From Parasphingopyxis sp. CP4 (GTDB taxonomy: Bacteria; Pseudomonadota; Alphaproteobacteria; Sphingomonadales; Sphingomonadaceae), in contig NZ_CP051130.1 of the NCBI RefSeq assembly GCF_013378055.1, forward strand, positions 2,234,001 through 2,298,000: 64,000 bases of DNA, read 5' to 3'. The position numbers and the translations under genes are program-made. Positions 25,449-33,782 of the stretch are shown one piece after another. Position 1 is the first letter of the stretch. Every line of letters begins with the position of its first letter. The notes under the pieces are model-generated. The model ran no database searches. It saw only the letters and a program-made list of their open reading frames with translations, and had not been told where the DNA came from.

Positions 25449-26732
25449 TCAGCCGCCATGCAGATCGGTATATACCGAAGCGAGGACACCCGCCCGGAAT
25501 GGGGTAATCTCACTCGGCAAATTCTGGACATAACCCGACGCGCGCAGATTATTCGCCCGATCGACCCAGGCCACCGTGCCGGCAGCGCCGCCCCAACCAT
25601 AGGTGCCGAGACCTTCGCCGGCTGCACCAGCTTCGATCGTCACCCGGCCGGCTGCGCCAAAGCCGGATTCATAATACATGCCAGTCTTGTCGACATCCGG
25701 CGGCAACATGTCCGACATGGCAAGCCGCGCGGTTTCGGTTTCCATCACCCGTACATCCCCCAATGCCCCTTCGCCGAGCAACATGGTGAGGAAGCGATCA
25801 TAATCACGCGCACTCGAAACCAAACCCGCTCCGCCATAGGGATAGCGCGGCGGCAGCGAATAGACGGACCCTTGGGCCGGATCGACGCGCAGGGGCTGGC
25901 CATCGCGCAGCGTATAACAAGCTGTCATCCGATCTTCTTTGTCAGTCGGAACCTGGAAGAAGGTGTCGGTCATACCGAGCGGTCCGAATAGTCGTTGCTG
26001 CAAGAAGGAATCAAACGGCATGCCGGACGCGACCTCAATGATCCGGCCGAGAAGATCGATTGAGACAGAGTAGCTCCATTTCGTACCCGGATCGGCAATG
26101 ATTGGCAGCGTTGCCAAGCGATCGGCAAACTCTTCCAGTGAATCCGGACGGCGGGCCACAACTTCTGCCGGCTCATGCATGATCACACCAGGCTCAAGAC
26201 CAAGACGCTGATACTCTGCGAGCAGCGGGCCCGTTGTAATGATCGTATATCCAAGGCCAGCAGTATGGGTCAGCAGATGTCGAATGGTGATCGGGCCACT
26301 TGCTGCGCGCGTCTCCAGACTGTTGTCGGGATCAGTCAGCACCTGCGGATCGGCAAAACCAGGCAGGAAATCGGCGATATTCTGATCGAGCTGCATCACG
26401 CCATCTTCGATCAGCATCATCGTCGCCATGCCAGTAATCGGCTTGGTCATCGAGTAGATCCGCCAGAGGGTATCGGCATCGACCGACTGTTCGCTATCCA
26501 GGGCTACAGTACCATCGCCATAATAGATGGGCGCATCCTGGCCACGGCCAACGGCTATCAAGGCACCGGGAATGAAATGTTCGGAGACGAAGCCAGGAAC
26601 GAAGGCGGAAACCCGCGGCCATTGCGCGGTGCCATCAAAGGCGGCCAGCGCCCGCGCCGGTAATGTCGAAAGTGCAAGGCCAGCGCCAATTCCGCCCAAC
26701 AGCTGCCGCCGATCAATCCGAAATTCACTCAT
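25449..26732 (-). CDS. Beta-lactamase-fold serine hydrolase with Tat signal
   Basis: Exported hydrolase of 427 residues. It begins with a twin-arginine-type signal (DRRQLLGGIGAGLALSTLPA). The class C beta-lactamase/esterase fold follows: the SxxK active site is SMTK in WRIYSMTKPITGMA, the YxN-like Tyr-Ser-Val is in KWSYSVSIDLLGRIIE, and a late GWGGAAGT loop replaces the KTG box. Such proteins (EstB, penicillin-binding-protein-like) are mostly esterases or peptidases rather than resistance enzymes. It is separated from tesB and gltX by short gaps. The substrate is unknown. Confidence 0.88.
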   Translation of the reverse strand: MSEFRIDRRQLLGGIGAGLALSTLPARALAAFDGTAQWPRVSAFVPGFVSEHFIPGALIAVGRGQDAPIYYGDGTVALDSEQSVDADTLWRIYSMTKPITGMATMMLIEDGVMQLDQNIADFLPGFADPQVLTDPDNSLETRAASGPITIRHLLTHTAGLGYTIITTGPLLAEYQRLGLEPGVIMHEPAEVVARRPDSLEEFADRLATLPIIADPGTKWSYSVSIDLLGRIIEVASGMPFDSFLQQRLFGPLGMTDTFFQVPTDKEDRMTACYTLRDGQPLRVDPAQGSVYSLPPRYPYGGAGLVSSARDYDRFLTMLLGEGALGDVRVMETETARLAMSDMLPPDVDKTGMYYESGFGAAGRVTIEAGAAGEGLGTYGWGGAAGTVAWVDRANNLRASGYVQNLPSEITPFRAGVLASVYTDLHGG

Positions 26733-26811
26733 ACCGCAATTCCCAATTCCTGTGATTTCATAACTGCTTTGCCAGACCCGGCGATTTTCGCAAGCGCCAG
26801 AATGCTGGCTG

Positions 26812-28143
26812 CTACGCCTGTCGACTCAACCGGGCGACGGTCCGCTCTTTGCCAATAAGCGGTAGCAATGCGGCCATCTCCGGCCCGTGATCGCGCCCGG
26901 TCAGCGCTTGCCGTAGCGGAAGAAACAATGGTTTGCCTTTGCGGCCGGTCTCGGCCTTGAGCGTCGTGGTGAGCTCTTTCCAGACAGTGTCGGTCCAAGC
27001 GATATCTGCAGCCATCGCCGCCGCCTGGTCCAGATAAGCCGTCGTTTCGGAATCGAACACGACATCATCAACAGGACCTTGGACGACATGCCACCAGTCA
27101 CGCGCTTCGACGACAGTCGACAGGTTCGGCCGGATCGCATCCCAGCCATCGGCGGCCATGCCCCCCGGTAATCGGTCAGCAACGGAATCGAAATCGAGTT
27201 GGTGCACGATTTTCGCATTGAGTGTCGCCAATTCTTCCGCGTCAAAGCGCGCAGGCGCGCGGCCAAAGCGTGTGAAATCAAATCCCTCAATCAGCGGCGC
27301 AACCTCGGCAAATGGTTCGACCGGATCACTCGTTCCGATTCGGCCGAGCAGCGACAGCACCGCCATCGGCTCAATGCCATCTTCGCGGAAAGCTTCGACA
27401 CCGAGCGAACCCAGCCGTTTCGACAGCTTGCCCTCACTACCGACGAGCAAGGCCTCATGCGCAAAGGCAGGCGATCGCACTCCCATTGCATCAAACATCT
27501 GCAGCTGGAGTCCGGTATTGGTCACATGGTCTTCGCCGCGAACCACATGGGTGACCCCCATCTCCGCATCATCGACGGCACTTGGCAGCATATAGAGCCA
27601 GCTGCCATCCGCGCGCCGGATCACCGGATCGGAGAGCAAGGCCGGATCGAAATGCTGTCGGCCGCGAATAAGATCATTCCATTCAATCGGCACATCATGA
27701 TCAAGCTTGAAACGCCAATGGGGTGTCCGGCCTTCGGCCTCGAAATCCGCAATCTCCTGATCGCTGAGCGCGAGTGCTGCGCGATCATAGATTGGCGGTT
27801 TGCCGCGCCCGAGCAAGATCTTGCGCTTGAGCTCCAGCTCCTGCGCAGTTTCATAGGCCGGATAAATGCGTCCCGCTGCGCTCAGCGTTTCAAAGGCTGC
27901 TTCGTAGCGGTCAAAACGGGCAGACTGACGCGCCTCGCCGTCTATATCCATGCCGAGCCAAGCAAGGTCCGCACGGATTGCATCGACATACTCCTCTTTC
28001 GAGCGCTCTTTGTCGGTATCGTCCAACCGCAACAGGAACTGTCCGCCCTGTTTGCGGGCCCAGAGCCAATTATGCAGCGCGGTGCGGATATTGCCGACAT
28101 GCAGGCGACCGGTCGGCGAAGGGGCAAAACGAGTGATGGTCAT
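26812..28143 (-). CDS. gltX: Glutamate--tRNA ligase
   Basis: Class I synthetase that charges tRNA-Glu; in alphaproteobacteria one of two GltX copies often also acts on tRNA-Gln. The 443 residues start MTITRFAPSPTGRLHVGN, containing the HIGH-like motif, and have KLSKR as the KMSKS motif near residue 225. The four-residue catalytic pattern LRLDDTD is present. It is a little shorter than E. coli GltX (471), typical for the alphaproteobacterial short form. It starts one base after the nadE stop, so the two form a tight pair. Charging specificity (Glu alone or Glu and Gln) is not decidable here. Confidence 0.95.
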   Translation of the reverse strand: MTITRFAPSPTGRLHVGNIRTALHNWLWARKQGGQFLLRLDDTDKERSKEEYVDAIRADLAWLGMDIDGEARQSARFDRYEAAFETLSAAGRIYPAYETAQELELKRKILLGRGKPPIYDRAALALSDQEIADFEAEGRTPHWRFKLDHDVPIEWNDLIRGRQHFDPALLSDPVIRRADGSWLYMLPSAVDDAEMGVTHVVRGEDHVTNTGLQLQMFDAMGVRSPAFAHEALLVGSEGKLSKRLGSLGVEAFREDGIEPMAVLSLLGRIGTSDPVEPFAEVAPLIEGFDFTRFGRAPARFDAEELATLNAKIVHQLDFDSVADRLPGGMAADGWDAIRPNLSTVVEARDWWHVVQGPVDDVVFDSETTAYLDQAAAMAADIAWTDTVWKELTTTLKAETGRKGKPLFLPLRQALTGRDHGPEMAALLPLIGKERTVARLSRQA

Positions 28144-28144
28144 T

Positions 28145-29797
28145 TTATACGGTCCGGAATGCGTTAGTAATCGGATAGCGGCGATCGCGACCGAAGTTGC
28201 GCGCGCCAATCTTCACCCCCGGGGGAGCCTGGCGCCGCTTATATTCGGCTATATAGAGCAGCCGTTCGATCCGCGCGACGGTCGCACGATCAAAACCCCG
28301 CTCGACCAAGTGTTCGATGCCGACCTCTTCTTCGACCAACCCTTTGAGGATCGGATCGAGTACATCATAGGGTGGCAAGGAATCGCTATCCTTCTGATCA
28401 GGACGCAGTTCGGCGCTGGGGGGCTTGGTGATCACCACATCGGGCATCACTGGACCATCGGGTCCCATGGCGAGGCTTGGGCGCACGGTGTTGCGGAAGC
28501 TTGAGAGCTCAAACACGGTCGTCTTGTAAGCGTCTTTGAGGACTGAATAGCCGCCGGCCATGTCGCCATAGATAGTCGCATAACCGACCGCCATTTCCGA
28601 CTTGTTACCGGTGGTCAGAAGCATATGGCCGAACTTGTTTGAAAGCGCCATCAATGTGACGCCGCGAATGCGCGACTGAATATTCTCTTCCGTGATATCG
28701 ACCTCGGCATCCAAAAAACTATCCGCCAGCATCGCGTCAAAGCCCTCTACTGCTGGCATGATCGGGATTGTATCGAGCTTGCAGCCAAGCAGCCGCGCGC
28801 ACTCTGCCGCATCGTCCAGGCTTTCCTGCGACGTAAAGCGTGAGGGCATCATCACGCACCAGACCCGGTCGGCACCCAGCGCATCGACCGCCACTGCAGC
28901 AGACAAGGCACTGTCGATTCCGCCGGATAGGCCCAGCACCACGCCGGGAAAGCGATTGCGGTTCACATAGTCGCGTAGCCCAACCAGCATGGCGTGATAG
29001 ATGTCGGCCGGATGGGCATCGAGCGCATGTTGCGGGCCGTCTGTACACGCCCAGCCATCATCGCTTTTTTCCCATAAAGTGGTCGCGACTTCTTCTTCCC
29101 AATCGGCAAACTGCCACGCAATTTCACCATCGGTGTTGAGGACGAAGGAAGATCCGTCAAAGACAATTTCATCCTGCCCACCGACCCGGTTGAGATAGGC
29201 CAGCGGCAAGCCGGTATTGGCGACCCGCCCGCGCGCAAGCGCCAACCGAATATCGTCTTTCTCGACTTCATAGGGGCTGCCATTGGGAACAATGAAAAGC
29301 TCCGCCCCGCGCGATGCAAGATGTGCGCACACGCCATCCACCCAGATATCTTCGCAGATCGGTACGCCAATTTTCACGCCGCGAAATTCGATCGGCTCCG
29401 GCATTGGCCCGGGCTTGAACAAGCGCAGCTCATCAAAAGTTCCGTAATTGGGCAGGCGGTGTTTGCGGATGATGGTCGTAACCTCACCGCCATCAAGCAG
29501 GGCCATGGCATTGTAGAGCTCGCCCTCTTCCAGGATCGCTGTTCCGACGAGCATCGCGGGTCCAGTATCGCCGGTAGCTTTGGCCATGCGTTCAAGCTCA
29601 ATCCGCGCGCGCTCGATCAATGCGGGCTTGAGGACCAGATCTTCGGGCGGATAGCCGATCAGCTGCAGCTCGGGAAAGACGATCAGGTCCGCATCCGAAC
29701 ATCCCGCGCGGGCCTGCAACATTGCATCTGCATTGCAAGCCAGATCACCCATCACCTGGTTGAGCTGTGCAAAAGCTATTCTAAGGAAACTTGTCAT
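28145..29797 (-). CDS. nadE: Glutamine-dependent NAD+ synthetase
   Basis: Makes NAD from nicotinate adenine dinucleotide, ATP and glutamine. The 550 residues comprise an N-terminal nitrilase-type amidase with its Glu (IVFPELQLIGYPPEDL), Lys (RKHRLPNYGTFDE) and Cys (GVPICEDIWVDG). The C-terminal synthetase has the ATP loop LGLSGGIDSALSAAV, then TTGNKSEMAVGYATIYGDMA. The amidase frees ammonia that passes to the synthetase. The start MTSFLRIAFAQLNQ was preferred to a frame 25 codons longer because it matches the family N-terminus. It leads directly into gltX. Confidence 0.97.
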   Translation of the reverse strand: MTSFLRIAFAQLNQVMGDLACNADAMLQARAGCSDADLIVFPELQLIGYPPEDLVLKPALIERARIELERMAKATGDTGPAMLVGTAILEEGELYNAMALLDGGEVTTIIRKHRLPNYGTFDELRLFKPGPMPEPIEFRGVKIGVPICEDIWVDGVCAHLASRGAELFIVPNGSPYEVEKDDIRLALARGRVANTGLPLAYLNRVGGQDEIVFDGSSFVLNTDGEIAWQFADWEEEVATTLWEKSDDGWACTDGPQHALDAHPADIYHAMLVGLRDYVNRNRFPGVVLGLSGGIDSALSAAVAVDALGADRVWCVMMPSRFTSQESLDDAAECARLLGCKLDTIPIMPAVEGFDAMLADSFLDAEVDITEENIQSRIRGVTLMALSNKFGHMLLTTGNKSEMAVGYATIYGDMAGGYSVLKDAYKTTVFELSSFRNTVRPSLAMGPDGPVMPDVVITKPPSAELRPDQKDSDSLPPYDVLDPILKGLVEEEVGIEHLVERGFDRATVARIERLLYIAEYKRRQAPPGVKIGARNFGRDRRYPITNAFRTV

Positions 29798-29843
29798 CCA
29801 GCGCTCTTTATGGATGTTGCGCGCACTAGCCAAGGTGAAGACG

Positions 29844-30257
29844 ATGCCCCTTACTCGCGAAGCCCTGATCAATCTCGCCGTCGACGGCTATTTCGGCAAT
29901 GTGGGCCGCCGTGACATTGCCGCCCTGCTCGACAATCTCGCTGACGGTGTCGCGATGGCTGTCCCGTCTTTGGGAATCCGATTTCGCGACAAACAGGCGA
30001 TTGCCGATCATTTCGTCGATTTCCTGGATGCCTATTCAAAGGTCGAGGTCGATGACTTTGCGGTGACGGCAGATATTGAGACTCAGTCGGTAGCCGTGCG
30101 CTTCCGCATCACATTGACGCCCAGCAATGGCGATGAATCCCGCGAAATGCGCAACTGCAATTTTTTCGAGATCGATGAAACCGGCAAGATCGCGGATATC
30201 ACCAACTATATGAGCGGCCAGATCGAGGCCGGATTTCATGCCGGCGTAACACGCTAA
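29844..30257 (+). CDS. Nuclear transport factor 2-like (SnoaL-type) protein
   Basis: Small soluble protein of 137 residues with the cone-shaped NTF2/SnoaL plan. An initial helix pair (INLAVDGYFGNVGRRDIAALLDN) is followed by a central strand region with FRDKQAIADHFVDFLDAY, then strands ending NFFEIDETGKIADITNYM. Such folds serve as isomerases, hydrolases or binding proteins; no catalytic set is obvious. The start was chosen for AAGGTGAAG just upstream. It is divergent from nadE and its stop overlaps that of the DUF2306 gene by 4 bp. Confidence 0.82.
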   Translation: MPLTREALINLAVDGYFGNVGRRDIAALLDNLADGVAMAVPSLGIRFRDKQAIADHFVDFLDAYSKVEVDDFAVTADIETQSVAVRFRITLTPSNGDESREMRNCNFFEIDETGKIADITNYMSGQIEAGFHAGVTR

Positions 30258-30736
30258 CCAAATACCAGGCCGCCGAGCAGGCGTCCTGGAATAAAGGCAA
30301 AGGCACCAGCAATAACGAGGCCGATATACATGCCTTCCATTGCCCGCCGATGGCCGACCAGGTCTCCCAGCCGCAAGCGCCAGAGCGAGAGCGGGACCGA
30401 AACCAATACCAGTACCGAAAAGACATGGATGAAGGATAGCGAGAACCAGAAACTCGATATCGCCGCGGTCAGCATCAGCACGACCCAGATTCGACCGAGC
30501 AGCCGATGGCGCGGTGTGCCCTTGGCACCATAAAGGATGATCGCACCAATCGGCAGAGCGGGAAGGACCGATACGAGATGGATGACAACCGCCGGTGACA
30601 GCGAATTATCGCTCGGCTGACCATTGCCATAGCTGAGTGCCATCAGCGCTAATGTGACGATGATAGTACCGACCGCGGTTGCAGCGATGAGAGGGATGGA
30701 AAGCCGGGGTGGCAGGGCGGTCGCGGCGCGGCTCAT
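30254..30736 (-). CDS. DUF2306-like four-helix membrane protein
   Basis: A 160-residue membrane protein with four hydrophobic segments, around LIAATAVGTIIVTLALMAL, VVIHLVSVLPALPIGAIILY, LIGRIWVVLMLTAA-like FWFSLSF, and the last IGLVIAGAFAFIPGR. Family-like residues are the His in VVIHLV and the GTPRHRLLGRIWV loop, typical of DUF2306 proteins. Its ATG overlaps the stop of the upstream 44-residue microprotein (ATGA), so both are translationally coupled. A divergent LytTR membrane regulator lies upstream. The function is unknown. Confidence 0.78.
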   Translation of the reverse strand: MSRAATALPPRLSIPLIAATAVGTIIVTLALMALSYGNGQPSDNSLSPAVVIHLVSVLPALPIGAIILYGAKGTPRHRLLGRIWVVLMLTAAISSFWFSLSFIHVFSVLVLVSVPLSLWRLRLGDLVGHRRAMEGMYIGLVIAGAFAFIPGRLLGGLVFG

Positions 30737-30867
30737 GCGAGATACGCCGTCGCGGATATGGCGGTAAGCGGCATGCTGGTGGCCGAAGCAATCAAGGTGG
30801 TCGAGACGCACAGGGCGAGAAAGACCGCGGCTAGGCTGGGCAAGATTGGGCGAAACGGGCTGTACAT
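30733..30867 (-). CDS. 44-residue membrane microprotein upstream of the DUF2306 gene
   Basis: Short open frame starting ATG with an excellent Shine-Dalgarno (CAGGAG, 7 bases ahead) and stopping in an ATGA overlap with the DUF2306 start. The peptide begins MYSPFRPILPSLAAVFLALC and continues as a second hydrophobic part (MPLTAISATAYLA). It resembles either a cleaved signal plus short secreted peptide or a single-pass membrane microprotein. The coupling and the strong ribosome binding site are the main support for translation. There is no named family I can attach. Confidence 0.6.
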   Translation of the reverse strand: MYSPFRPILPSLAAVFLALCVSTTLIASATSMPLTAISATAYLA

Positions 30868-30907
30868 GGCAATTCTCCTGTTGGTGATGGGCCAAGAATG
30901 GCAGCGG

Positions 30908-31002
30908 CCCGTTCGCCAGCAAGCGGATCTGCGTGGACAGGAGAAAAGCTTCGCAAAACCGCTGATTTTGGGCTATTTGCCCATTCACGAAGCGCGAACG
31001 GG
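30908..31002. promoter_or_regulatory. Inverted repeat CCCGTTCGC ... GCGAACGGG in the LytTR/DUF2306 divergent gap
   Basis: Two perfect nine-base half-sites, 30908-30916 and 30994-31002, face each other across 77 bases in the 147-bp region between the divergent microprotein/DUF2306 and LytTR starts. Each lies 13-40 bases upstream of one start codon. A further small palindrome (GGGC-TATTT-GCCC) lies near 30970. They are candidates for regulator binding, possibly by the adjacent LytTR protein itself. Confidence 0.4.
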
Positions 31003-31014
31003 ACAGGAAATCAC

Positions 31015-31812
31015 ATGCTGCTGCGCCAGTTGGCGATCGAAATCTTCATCATTGCGGCGATCGGCGCGCTGCTCGGCCTGCTCGGACCGTTCGGCACCTA
31101 TGCGATGCCCGTGGCGATGCGCCTTGCCTATTGGATCGGCTTCATCCTGGTTGGCTATATCATCTATCGCCCGGTCCAGACCGTTGCGCTCTGGCTCGCG
31201 GACGCGACCGCGATACCGATCTGGGTTGCGCTGCTCTTTGCCGCGGGCCTCGCCGCCATACCGCTGACGGGCGCTGTCGGCTTTGCCCTTGCCGGCATGA
31301 GTCTCGAGACCGATTATCTCGGTTCCGCTTTCGGAACGCTCTATCTCCAGGTGCTCGGCATCGGCCTTGCGATCCAGGCGGGCATGTGGCTGTTGTTTAA
31401 TCGCCAGCCGCCGACCAACGATCTCGCGCCAGCCAATGCAAATGTACCGCCGCCGCCAATCCCCCTCGACGTCAATGATATCCCGCTGCCCGAGACCCCG
31501 ACCGCACCCTTTTTCGATCGGCTTCCGCCCGCGCTCGGCACCAATCTGGTCTGCCTCGAAATGCAGGATCATTATGTAAAGGCCCATACGCTGACTGGCA
31601 GCGAAATGCTGCTGATGCGGATGCGCGACGCGATTGCCGAACTCGATGGTGTGGAAGGACAGCAGGTCCATAGAAGCTGGTGGGTCGCACGGGATCAGGT
31701 GCGCGCGGTCCGCCGCGACGGCCGCAACATGAAGCTCGAACTTGCCAATGGCCTGCTCGCCCCGGTTGCCCGCAATCGACAGGAAAAACTCCGCAGCCAA
31801 GGCTGGTTCTGA
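31015..31812 (+). CDS. Membrane-anchored LytTR-domain transcriptional regulator
   Basis: A 265-residue regulator with a membrane N-terminal half and a C-terminal LytTR DNA-binding domain. About four hydrophobic segments (LAIEIFIIAAIGALLGLLG, LAYWIGFILVGYIIYR, PIWVALLFAAGLAAIPLTG, LYLQVLGIGLAIQAGMWLLF) precede a Pro-rich linker. The DNA-binding part has NLVCLEMQDHYVKAHT, MRDAIAEL and GQQVHRSWWVARDQV, which are LytTR hallmarks. There is no response-regulator receiver domain, so the signal must come through the membrane part or a partner. The divergent DUF2306/microprotein pair is the obvious candidate partner or target. A Shine-Dalgarno AGGA lies 7 bases upstream. Confidence 0.88.
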   Translation: MLLRQLAIEIFIIAAIGALLGLLGPFGTYAMPVAMRLAYWIGFILVGYIIYRPVQTVALWLADATAIPIWVALLFAAGLAAIPLTGAVGFALAGMSLETDYLGSAFGTLYLQVLGIGLAIQAGMWLLFNRQPPTNDLAPANANVPPPPIPLDVNDIPLPETPTAPFFDRLPPALGTNLVCLEMQDHYVKAHTLTGSEMLLMRMRDAIAELDGVEGQQVHRSWWVARDQVRAVRRDGRNMKLELANGLLAPVARNRQEKLRSQGWF

Positions 31813-31930
31813 CGGGGCGCTTCGGCACTCCTGCGTGATGCTCCCCAGAAAAGCCCGGACAAGCTGTTTATTTTTTCCCGCCACAGCCTAAAACGACGGA
31901 CGAAAATTCGGGCGAAGGGGCAGTGCATCC

Positions 31931-32866
31931 ATGAAATTATTGTCGGGCAATTCAAACCTGCCGCTCGCGAGCGCGATTTCGCAATATCTCGAAATCCCGC
32001 TGACTGAAGCCAATGTCAGGCGCTTCGCCGACGAGGAGATCTTTGTCGAGATCCTCGAAAATGTCCGCGGCGAAGATGTCTTCGTGCTGCAATCGACAAG
32101 CTATCCAGCAAATGACAATCTGATGGAATTGCTGATCATGATCGATGCGCTGAAACGCGCGTCGGCCAAGCGCATCACGGCTGTGATGCCCTATTTCGGC
32201 TATGCCCGGCAGGACCGGAAGCCGGGGCCGCGAACGCCGATTTCGTCCAAGCTTGTCGCCAATCTGATAACGGTGGCGGGAGCCAATCGCGTCCTGACCA
32301 TGGATCTTCATGCCGGCCAGATTCAGGGCTTTTTCGATATCCCGACCGACAATCTCTACGGTGCACCCGTAATGGCGGCAGATATCTCCGCTCGCTTTTC
32401 CAAGAAAGACATCACAGTCGTTTCGCCAGACGTCGGCGGCGTGGTTCGTGCACGCGCGCTGGCCAAACGCCTCGACAATGCGCCGCTCGCGATCATCGAC
32501 AAACGGCGCGAACGGCCCGGCGAATCCGAGGTGATGAACATCATCGGTAACGTCGAAGGCCGCTTCTGCATCATCGTCGACGATATCGTCGATTCCGCCG
32601 GCACGCTCTGCAACGCGGCCGCCGCGATGAAAGAGTCAGGCGCCGAAGAAGTGATCGCCTATTGCACCCATGGCGTGCTGTCCGGCGGGGCCGTTGCCCG
32701 GGTCGATGGTTCGGTGATGAAGGAATTGGTGATCACCGATTCGATCGGTAATCACGAAGCAATCAGTGAATCGGAATCGATCCGCCACCTGCCAATCGCG
32801 CCGCTATTCGCCGAAGCCATCCGCCGCATCGCCGATGAAAGCTCCGTCTCCAGCCTGTTCGATTAG
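31931..32866 (+). CDS. prs: Ribose-phosphate pyrophosphokinase
   Basis: Makes PRPP from ribose 5-phosphate and ATP, the precursor for nucleotides, histidine and NAD. The 311 residues hold the complete class I pattern: [32 protein letters not shown] (ATP loop region), [20 protein letters not shown] and the PRPP loop [14 protein letters not shown]. It ends SVSSLFD. It stands alone between the LytTR gene and a long palindromic repeat. Length and motifs leave no doubt. Confidence 0.98.
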   Translation: MKLLSGNSNLPLASAISQYLEIPLTEANVRRFADEEIFVEILENVRGEDVFVLQSTSYPANDNLMELLIMIDALKRASAKRITAVMPYFGYARQDRKPGPRTPISSKLVANLITVAGANRVLTMDLHAGQIQGFFDIPTDNLYGAPVMAADISARFSKKDITVVSPDVGGVVRARALAKRLDNAPLAIIDKRRERPGESEVMNIIGNVEGRFCIIVDDIVDSAGTLCNAAAAMKESGAEEVIAYCTHGVLSGGAVARVDGSVMKELVITDSIGNHEAISESESIRHLPIAPLFAEAIRRIADESSVSSLFD

Positions 32867-32904
32867 AGGCGAGGCTCGCACGCGCAACATCGCAGCATTG
32901 CAGT

Positions 32905-33011
32905 CGTCATTGCGACTCCGGCCTTGAGCCGGGGGAAGCAATCCAGAGTGGCTATGCACAGCGCATTCGGCTCTGGATTGCCGCGTCGCCTAACGGTGCC
33001 TCGCGATGACG
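32905..33011. repeat. Nested intergenic inverted repeat after prs (GTCATTGCGA family)
   Basis: Outer arms CGTCATTGCGA (32905-32915) and TCGCGATGACG (33001-33011), inner arms GCAATCCAGAG (32938-32948) and CTCTGGATTGC (32971-32981), plus an extra CCGGC...GCCGG hairpin. It is distinct from the GTCGAAG family and resembles palindromes widely dispersed in alphaproteobacterial genomes. The remaining gap to the TetR gene shows only a weak GC stem near 33090. Confidence 0.75.
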
Positions 33012-33145
33012 GGGCCGCGTTCAGGCTCGTTTTCCAATTATCGCTAGTCCTGATGCTGAACCGTGAGACCGATGCCGTTGCACAATTGTGCTCCGGCGTA
33101 GGCCGAAGCACAGAGTACCGGAAAGCGGTAGTGTTCAGGATAGAG

Positions 33146-33685
33146 TTAAGCCGTCACCGCCGCGATGGCGCGTTCCAGACCGTCGCAATAGGCGGCGTGG
33201 TTTTCGGCGGTGTAGAGCAAGCCCTTCGAGGCCCAATAGAGCGTATGCGCGCGATCGACTGCCTGGGTGTCAGAAATCTCGGATGACTCCGCCGTCAGCA
33301 TTTTGGCGACCTTGGCATTGATGTAGCGTTCGGCCTGTTCGGCGAGCGCCGCTGCTTCGCCATGGACGAGCGTCAGGATCTCGGCGGCATGGGGCGATGC
33401 GCGGAGCAGATCGACATGCTGGCCAGCCCAGATCTCATAGGCTGCCATCAGCCGATCCGGGATGGCGCGACTATCATCTTCAAGTGCCGCCAATGCGTCC
33501 GCTGCCGTTTGCTCGATGAGCGTTTTCGTGGCCCAGGCGAACACCGCTTCTTTTGAACCATAGCGATTGTAGAGCGCCTGGCGCGAAATCCCCATCGCAT
33601 CGGCCAGATCCCCCATCGAGCTCTTGCGAAAGCCATATTGGGAGAAGACGCGCAGCACGGATGTGAGGGGATCTTCCGGGTTCAT
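33146..33685 (-). CDS. TetR-family transcriptional regulator
   Basis: Dimeric DNA-binding repressor of about 179 residues. The N-terminal helix-turn-helix is clear in LTSVLRVFSQYGFRKSSMGD followed by LADAMGISRQALYNRYGSKE. The ligand-binding C-domain (residues 60-179) is alpha-helical and variable. The ATG starting NPEDPLTS is preferred; a longer frame would begin with a TTG that is itself part of a TTGACA promoter element. It is divergent from the SDR gene with a palindrome between, so it likely controls that gene and itself. Confidence 0.9.
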   Translation of the reverse strand: MNPEDPLTSVLRVFSQYGFRKSSMGDLADAMGISRQALYNRYGSKEAVFAWATKTLIEQTAADALAALEDDSRAIPDRLMAAYEIWAGQHVDLLRASPHAAEILTLVHGEAAALAEQAERYINAKVAKMLTAESSEISDTQAVDRAHTLYWASKGLLYTAENHAAYCDGLERAIAAVTA

Positions 33686-33695
33686 GACGACATAA

Positions 33696-33736
33696 TTGAC
33701 ATTATCGTTCTTTTTTGTCAACTATGTAAATATAGT
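33696..33736. promoter_or_regulatory. Divergent promoter/operator between the TetR and SDR genes
   Basis: TTGACA at 33696-33701 (+ strand) and TTGACA read on the minus strand from 33721 to 33716 lie back to back, and ACTAT-GTAAAT-ATAGT (33721-33736) is a perfect five-base inverted repeat. This is a typical setting for a TetR operator that covers both promoters. The sites are read by pattern only. Confidence 0.45.
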
Positions 33737-33782
33737 GATTCGCCCCCATTGACTGGCCGCGCCTGCGGCAAAGGAGAAATTC

